From JAJFKX01 sp965230265 (lineage in GTDB: Bacteria; Pseudomonadota; Gammaproteobacteria; Xanthomonadales; Wenzhouxiangellaceae): a stretch of 64,000 nucleotides of DNA. The notes beneath the pieces were generated by a model. It did not search any database. It was not told the origin of the DNA and saw only the letters and a list, made by a program, of their open reading frames with translations. The stretch spans positions 2,232,001 through 2,296,000 of the forward strand of contig OZ245999.1 in assembly GCA_965230265.1 (NCBI GenBank), in the 5' to 3' direction. The position numbers and the translations under genes are program-made. Below, piece by piece: positions 59,522-64,000 of this stretch. How positions within the stretch are numbered: the first letter of the stretch is position 1; each line of letters begins with the position of its first letter.

Positions 59522-61195
59522 TTAGCGCCCGAAGCGGATATAGTGAGGCACAACAATATTGGAACCGGAGTCAACCTCATTGGTATAACCGGCAGCCACC
59601 CACTCACGGCCATTGGAGCCCGATCGACGCACAGTACTGTAATCGCCCCAGCGTGAAGTCGCACGCTCACTTAAGCGCGGGTAATACACCACAAAATCTC
59701 CCCAGACACCCACCGCATGGCTGGCATAGAAGTTTTCGCCACCAAAACCAACCGACATACCGATTTCACCTCGGCTGTTGGTCGACAAGTACGGATCCAA
59801 AAAGGCGATATTTCGGTTCCAGACCTGCGATTGTTGTTGCAATGTCCAGTTTGAGGTGTTGATTCTGACTAACTGGATATGTGGTTGAGGAAAGCCCCCA
59901 CCGGCAGATGCCAACCAGCCAAACCATATTGAATTATCCTGCAGTACATTGCCGTACACATAATGCTTACCGCCATTGCTGGTGTTTTCAAAAGTTAGCC
60001 AGTCTGTGCCATCCGGCGCAGTACCGCTGTTGGTGCCGTTAGGCCAACTATTGATATTCACAGTGCGCCAGGAATAAAAATTATCTCCATCGCGCATGCT
60101 GTACACCCGCAGTTGACTGTTATTCAGATGACCTGCCCAATAAACCGTGTCGGTGGCATTGTGAGTAACATGAGACCACAGCGCATCAGTGCCGCCCGTA
60201 TAACTATAATTAATCGTGCTCTTTGCTGCGATTTGGCTCAAAGGAATACGCACTACCCGACGTCCGCTGCGCTGACTCGACCACCACAGGCTGCTATTGC
60301 CAAATGACATGTCGTTGTAATCTAGCCCACCCGATTCAGTAAAAACCGTGCTGGGAAAATCCCAATAAGTCCAAGCTGTGCCATTACTGCTGCGTACCTG
60401 CGATGTGGTCTGGGCAGCCATGCGCAAACGGTTTGTGCCTCCACTCGAGCGGTATTGCAATAACCATACAAACATATCAATCTCAGGCACATATTGAATG
60501 ACCTGATCACAACACAAGCCACCATCAGATTGGGGGAATAATGTCGATGGCACAATACTGTTGAAGCTAGCACCACCATCTTCTGATAACGCCATCCACA
60601 CATTGGCTGTAACAATGATGGTTTCACCGTTTTCGGCCACACTCAGTTCCGGACAACAGTTAGAAGTATTGGGCACATCTGCTCTTAGGTTTTTATAGTC
60701 CTTGAAATCAATTGACTGACCACCACCCGGTTGAAACATGCCTTGTAACAGGTTGGAGCTGTTATCATCGGAAGAACCATTATCATCCTTGCCTCTGCCC
60801 CTGGGGATATCCGCTTCGATCAGCTTGACCGATTCATTGGACGGCTTCATATCGCCACGGTGCGGCCCATCGGGTACCCGCGGCCAGCGTTGTTCAACAT
60901 TGGGTTCATATTTGCTCGGCTTGGCCGGTGGGTAAGGTGCGCCTTTGGTTTCTTTTGGCCTGACTGAATGTTCAAACAATCGTTCACGCCCCTCATCATC
61001 AGAATGATACTGACGGTAACCCCCATCACCTTTGCCTCCATCGCCGCTTATCACTTGCGTTGTCAATCTATGGTTATTATCAGTCGATACATTCTGCTGC
61101 TCGCACCCTGCTAGCAACAATATTACGGATAGACACCATCCAGCCACGTAAAAATATTGGCCGTTACTACGGCTCCTTCCATTATCATTATCCAT
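59522..61195 (-). CDS. Predicted lipoprotein with Asp-box (BNR/sialidase-like) propeller
   Basis: ATG 61195 has AGGAGAA upstream. The 557-residue precursor has lipobox LAGC near residue 31. A charged linker of about 120 residues precedes a propeller-like body with an Asp-box, WMALSEDGGASFNSI, of the BNR-repeat type. Two adjacent-cysteine pairs are seen (NCCPELS and LCCDQVI). Blades such as FGNSSLWWSSQRSG and WNRNIAFLDPYLSTNSRGEIGMS follow. No sialidase arginine triad was identified, so an enzymatic role is unproven. The last codons lie within the repeat block at 59526. Confidence 0.78.
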   Translation of the reverse strand: MDNDNGRSRSNGQYFYVAGWCLSVILLLAGCEQQNVSTDNNHRLTTQVISGDGGKGDGGYRQYHSDDEGRERLFEHSVRPKETKGAPYPPAKPSKYEPNVEQRWPRVPDGPHRGDMKPSNESVKLIEADIPRGRGKDDNGSSDDNSSNLLQGMFQPGGGQSIDFKDYKNLRADVPNTSNCCPELSVAENGETIIVTANVWMALSEDGGASFNSIVPSTLFPQSDGGLCCDQVIQYVPEIDMFVWLLQYRSSGGTNRLRMAAQTTSQVRSSNGTAWTYWDFPSTVFTESGGLDYNDMSFGNSSLWWSSQRSGRRVVRIPLSQIAAKSTINYSYTGGTDALWSHVTHNATDTVYWAGHLNNSQLRVYSMRDGDNFYSWRTVNINSWPNGTNSGTAPDGTDWLTFENTSNGGKHYVYGNVLQDNSIWFGWLASAGGGFPQPHIQLVRINTSNWTLQQQSQVWNRNIAFLDPYLSTNSRGEIGMSVGFGGENFYASHAVGVWGDFVVYYPRLSERATSRWGDYSTVRRSGSNGREWVAAGYTNEVDSGSNIVVPHYIRFGR

Positions 61196-61701
61196 ACTCT
61201 GTTCTCCTAATTTTTATTATTGATACAGAAACCCCCGCCAATCCCCAGCATCCGCCATAAGCACACGCGCCGGCCACCGACAAGACCAACGGGTAATGTT
61301 TAGGCGACTGAAAGTTTAAATAAACAACATATATCGAATGACACAGAGAGCCGGCTCAGGCTTGATTTCTGCTGAAAACACTAAAATCATGGAGACCGAA
61401 GAGGGTAAAATGATCGGTACAATATGGTAAGTGGCCAATAGCAATACCTGCTTAGCGGCACTTATGAGAAGCTTTATGTATAGAGCCTTAGAATTTTCAT
61501 AGGCATTACTTAAAGCTTAATGCTACATCATTATTGGATGCCTGCTGGATCAATCAATTAAACAGAACCCGTCAATCAAACAAAAAACCTGGTCTATTTA
61601 TAAAGACATACCAGCAAAATAAAGCAATAAGTTAGAAAAATATGCTATTAAAAAGCCGCCAGCCAACTTGATAAGCTAACGGCTTTTTAAAGTTAAGAGG
61701 T
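61196..61701. other. Intergenic region of about 500 bases
   Basis: No gene is supported. The stretch separates the lipoprotein promoter from the end of the roadblock operon. Apart from the terminator at 61648-61690 I see nothing distinctive. Confidence 0.55.
61648..61690 (-). terminator. Terminator of the GTPase/roadblock operon
   Basis: ttaaaaagcc (61648-61657) and ggctttttaa (61681-61690) form a 10-bp stem with A/T runs on both sides. It lies 12 bases after the last roadblock gene. Confidence 0.82.
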
Positions 61702-62055
61702 TTAGATATCAAGGGTTTTTTCAAACTGTCGTAACTGATGACGAGCCATCGCCAAGTTGGCTTTACCACGATCTAGCACCAAGTATAAAAATAGTTCTTT
61801 ACTCTTTTCGCTGATACGAATTAAGTGATACTGCTTACCTAGCGAAATAAGAATATCTTCAATTTCATCATTTAGAGATAAAGCATCCATGACACTGAGT
61901 TTCGCGCGAACAACTTGAGTATTGCCTGCCGCAGCAACATCCAAATCCACACCGGAACCATGTTCACCGAGCATCATACCACTGCCACTGTCAACCAGAG
62001 AGCCAGCGACAAATCCGTCTATATCTGACAGTAAAGTTAAGTCCAATTTAGCCAT
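61702..62055 (-). CDS. Roadblock/LC7-domain protein, second of pair
   Basis: The 117-residue protein has the roadblock pattern of an alternating beta-sheet and helix: GFVAGSLVDSGSGMMLG, then IEDILISLGKQYHLIRI and LFLYLVLDRGKANLAMAR. Such proteins form dimers and regulate small GTPases, as MglB does for MglA. AAGGAA precedes the ATG. It is the last gene of the operon, 29 bases after the other roadblock gene. Confidence 0.85.
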   Translation of the reverse strand: MAKLDLTLLSDIDGFVAGSLVDSGSGMMLGEHGSGVDLDVAAAGNTQVVRAKLSVMDALSLNDEIEDILISLGKQYHLIRISEKSKELFLYLVLDRGKANLAMARHQLRQFEKTLDI

Positions 62056-62084
62056 ATTTTATTCCTTTGTTAATTAAGTTAAAG

Positions 62085-62465
62085 TTACTTTTTAATACGA
62101 TGTTTAAGAATTAAATGCTCACACTCTCGTGAAAAATGTATTACATAGCCCATATTAGTTTGTTGCGATGCAGTTAATACCAATAATAATGTATTAGGCA
62201 TTCGCCGGACTGTTGCAAAACCTTCCACACCCTCAATAACAAGGTGTTTACAATGACCCAAGCGCTCTAGCTCAGACACACCTTCTGCAACTGCTATTAA
62301 TGAACTACTCATCGCCGCCATTTTTCCACGTACCGAAGAGTCCTGCATAAATGCTTCCAGGCAATGGCCATCCGGTGTAGCGATCAGGAGACTCAAGATA
62401 TCAGTGTATTCCTCAAGCTTTTGCCGGAGCGCGTTACGCAAAGATTTAATGTTGGTATCAGCCAA
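62085..62465 (-). CDS. Roadblock/LC7-domain protein, first of pair
   Basis: The 126-residue protein has a roadblock-like core: DILSLLIATPDGHCLEAF, KMAAMSSSLIAVAEGVSEL and NTLLLVLTASQQTNMGYVI. Its ATG overlaps the GTPase stop by 8 bases, so production is coupled to the GTPase. With the second roadblock gene it may form a heterodimer acting on the GTPase (inference). Confidence 0.85.
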   Translation of the reverse strand: MADTNIKSLRNALRQKLEEYTDILSLLIATPDGHCLEAFMQDSSVRGKMAAMSSSLIAVAEGVSELERLGHCKHLVIEGVEGFATVRRMPNTLLLVLTASQQTNMGYVIHFSRECEHLILKHRIKK

Positions 62466-63042
62466 AAGTCTGGCCTATTTGTGTATTGTCGGCTTGCATT
62501 ATTGAGGTTTTTCCATAGCACTGTTCAGTTTCTATTTGTGTGAATAAAAGTTCTAATAAAACCAATACATCAGCGCGTTTTCTAACATCAACAGGCATAA
62601 TGGGAATTTGCCGGTGATGCTTTTGCAGGCATTGCTGATAAGCCCTGACACGCGCTGATTCATTTAAGCGTGATAGTCCTATAACAATAGGGATATCAAG
62701 AAGCAACTGAGAAAATGCCTCTAAATAATAATTCAGTTCCGGAATACCAGTATGATTATCATTTAATAAGATAACCATACCTAACGCGTTATTACTGAGC
62801 GTTTTCCACATAAAATCAAAGCGGCGTTGACCAGGTGCACCATATAACAGCAGGCGTTGACCTGATTCCATCACCACTTCGCCATAGTCCATAGCTACAG
62901 TCGTGGTTGCCTTCTTTACAACATCTTGTTGGCTGTTAGGCTGCTCTGTCAGCAATGGTTCGATATCACTGATAGTTCTTATTGCTGTAGTTTTACCTGC
63001 CCCCATTGGACCGGCAAACAACACTTTCAAATCAGGCCGCAT
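62458..63042 (-). CDS. MglA/COG2229-like small GTPase
   Basis: The 194-residue protein has a P-loop GPMGAGKTT, a switch-like TTTVAMDYGEV and a Walker-B-like region YGAPGQRRFDFMW. The NKxD guanine motif is replaced by GLSRLNE, so nucleotide specificity is uncertain. Such GTPases pair with roadblock proteins in bacterial conservon-type and MglA-type systems and act as molecular switches. The ATG overlaps the upstream gene by 11 bases. Confidence 0.87.
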   Translation of the reverse strand: MRPDLKVLFAGPMGAGKTTAIRTISDIEPLLTEQPNSQQDVVKKATTTVAMDYGEVVMESGQRLLLYGAPGQRRFDFMWKTLSNNALGMVILLNDNHTGIPELNYYLEAFSQLLLDIPIVIGLSRLNESARVRAYQQCLQKHHRQIPIMPVDVRKRADVLVLLELLFTQIETEQCYGKTSIMQADNTQIGQTFG

Positions 63043-64000
63043 GTGAACGATCGATCGACATACCTAGCGCATTGCGAATATGGCTCAACCAACCAAGCGA
63101 CCGGTTAGTGGTTGCCACCAGCTTTTCAGGCTTGGTTGATTGTCTTTGCTCCGCAACAAGCAAACCGGAAAATTGACATGCGATTAATAGTTGTTGTATT
63201 GCATCAGCTTGCATGCCAGTAATCTTAATTAACTGTCTCAATGAAAATGCGTTATTGATTAGCAGTGAGAACAATTTAATACTGTATTGATCGTGTGGCG
63301 CGATCGAGAAGTCTGGCCAGCTAGATAAACGCAATAGTCCTGCATTAAAAGCGCCTACAAGATATTGTCTTTGATAAGCTGCGATTCCGATTAGCCATAA
63401 GAAATGCGATAACGGAATACTGTCAAATTCAATATTGTCGGTTTTGCTTAGTGCATCCGTCACAAAGCTATTTTCATCATTATGCAGCGCAGCGATAAGC
63501 TTTGTTTGCTCTTCAATAAACTTAGTCTGCATGTATACCATGCCCCTGGAGGAACAAACATGAATAATGCCAAGGTTTTGGCCGCATAAGGTAAAGTCAT
63601 TTGTGTATTTGTTTTGGTCTAGCCACTGATAAATAGACAGTGGCTTTGGCGACTTAACTAAAATACTGCGGGTGTGATGTTGCCGCTTGGAAAGCAGAGC
63701 TTCTACCTGCTTTATTAAACGTATGACCTCATCAGACTTAAAAGGATACGATAAGCACAAATCATAATTATTTACAGACGCACCATCAGCAACAACAGGA
63801 ACAAATAGCTGCTGACTGTTTGGATGTAAAACACCCGATTTGTTGATGGTTGAGTTGCCACCAATTAAGATAACCGTACTCTGATTATCAGTCCACAACC
63901 ACTTACTTGTATGTTGTTGTAAAACTACAAGAATGTTCTTGAACTGTAATATCTGGCGATCTGTTAACCCAATAGCCCCAATGGTTACATTGTTGTCTTT
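63032..64000 (-). CDS. Pseudo-receiver protein upstream of the GTPase, 5' end outside window
   Basis: The frame is open from base 64000 to the stop at 63032; a TTG at 63898 is not the true start because codons continue upstream to the edge (KDNNVTIGAIGLTDRQ). The first visible 110 residues resemble a degenerate receiver, ending in LSYPFKSDEVIRLIKQVEAL, typical of the last helix of response regulators. The C-terminal 80 residues look like a winged-helix or helical domain (FSLRQLIKITGMQADAIQQLL). It overlaps the GTPase gene by 11 bases, so the operon probably couples a signal input to the GTPase (inference). Confidence 0.72.
   Translation of the reverse strand, partial: KDNNVTIGAIGLTDRQILQFKNILVVLQQHTSKWLWTDNQSTVILIGGNSTINKSGVLHPNSQQLFVPVVADGASVNNYDLCLSYPFKSDEVIRLIKQVEALLSKRQHHTRSILVKSPKPLSIYQWLDQNKYTNDFTLCGQNLGIIHVCSSRGMVYMQTKFIEEQTKLIAALHNDENSFVTDALSKTDNIEFDSIPLSHFLWLIGIAAYQRQYLVGAFNAGLLRLSSWPDFSIAPHDQYSIKLFSLLINNAFSLRQLIKITGMQADAIQQLLIACQFSGLLVAEQRQSTKPEKLVATTNRSLGWLSHIRNALGMSIDRSHAA

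Larger units (their letters stand above)
58676..59526 (+). repeat. 851-bp direct repeat, copy 2
   Basis: This is the second copy of the block at 56937-57787. It contains the 3' end of the intact araC-type gene, the YHS promoter, gene and terminator. Its right end overlaps the stop codon of the minus-strand lipoprotein gene, so copy 2 is the likely original context. The araC-to-repeat-end unit 57788-59526 is 1739 bases, equal to the offset, which fits a tandem duplication with a truncated first unit. Confidence 0.95.

Noticed and set aside
1..64000. CRISPR arrays, prophage genes, rRNA
   Set aside because: No regularly spaced repeats, phage structural genes or rRNA segments were found.

Overview
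The window reads as the chromosome of a free-living, probably marine gammaproteobacterium of moderate GC. The evidence is the complete rimP-nusA-infB-rbfA-truB-rpsO-pnp operon in the classic gammaproteobacterial order, together with Kdo kinase, a heptosyltransferase-type enzyme, DsbB, class II DAHP synthase and many signal-peptide, lipoprotein and outer-membrane proteins. The species cannot be fixed from sequence alone. Repeated WF..SRSGEGW-type secreted domains, exported CHAT/TPR proteins and a terminal D-G-F-E tail suggest Marinicella- or Xanthomonadales-like lineages (inference). Both edges cut a gene: a YciK-like SDR on the left and a pseudo-receiver protein on the right.

Layout. 1-2.8 kb: degenerate SDR, POT peptide transporter, FmdB zinc ribbon. 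3.1-9.8 kb: a tight three-gene unit of ECF-like sigma factor, zinc-finger anti-sigma/vWA fusion and a 1050-residue exported membrane-anchored protein. 9.9-16.8 kb (minus): dockerin-bearing metalloprotease-like protein with a small exported partner, DUF1801, exported peroxiredoxin, then dsbB-DAHP synthase. 16.9-24.1 kb: ammonia-lyase, two paralogous lipoproteins with a SUMF1-domain protein, RNase D, a propeller protein and tRNA-Arg(CCU). 24.1-33.9 kb: exported CHAT/TPR protein with a Cys-rich partner, a PhyH-YhhQ-sterol desaturase operon, an alpha/beta hydrolase, a REP-associated tyrosine transposase (RAYT) and a DGFE-tailed secreted protein. 34-38.7 kb: LPS genes and an OmpA/cadherin-like protein. 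38.9-42.2 kb: copper module. 42.2-51.1 kb: translation/RNA-decay operon. 51.4-53.1 kb: rtcB with a coupled small gene, a leader ORF and an attenuator-like leader. 53.3-61.2 kb: glyoxalase-fold protein, DkgB-like reductase, prolyl oligopeptidase, an AraC/YHS locus with an 851-bp direct duplication, and a lipoprotein with an Asp-box. 61.7-64 kb: GTPase/roadblock operon.

Most notable. (1) The rtcB leader can fold into competing anti-antiterminator, antiterminator and terminator stems downstream of a 29-codon ORF with a strong ribosome-binding site. (2) A GGACACCCA motif occurs on both sides of the RAYT gene, is scattered through the window including inside three coding sequences, and at three sites is associated with a short tandem duplication. 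(3) The anti-sigma/vWA protein carries an internal segment resembling the plug motif of TonB-dependent receptors. (4) The YHS gene is duplicated with its promoter, and each promoter holds two pairs of direct repeats suited to the AraC regulator between the copies. No CRISPR array, rRNA, integrase or prophage was seen.
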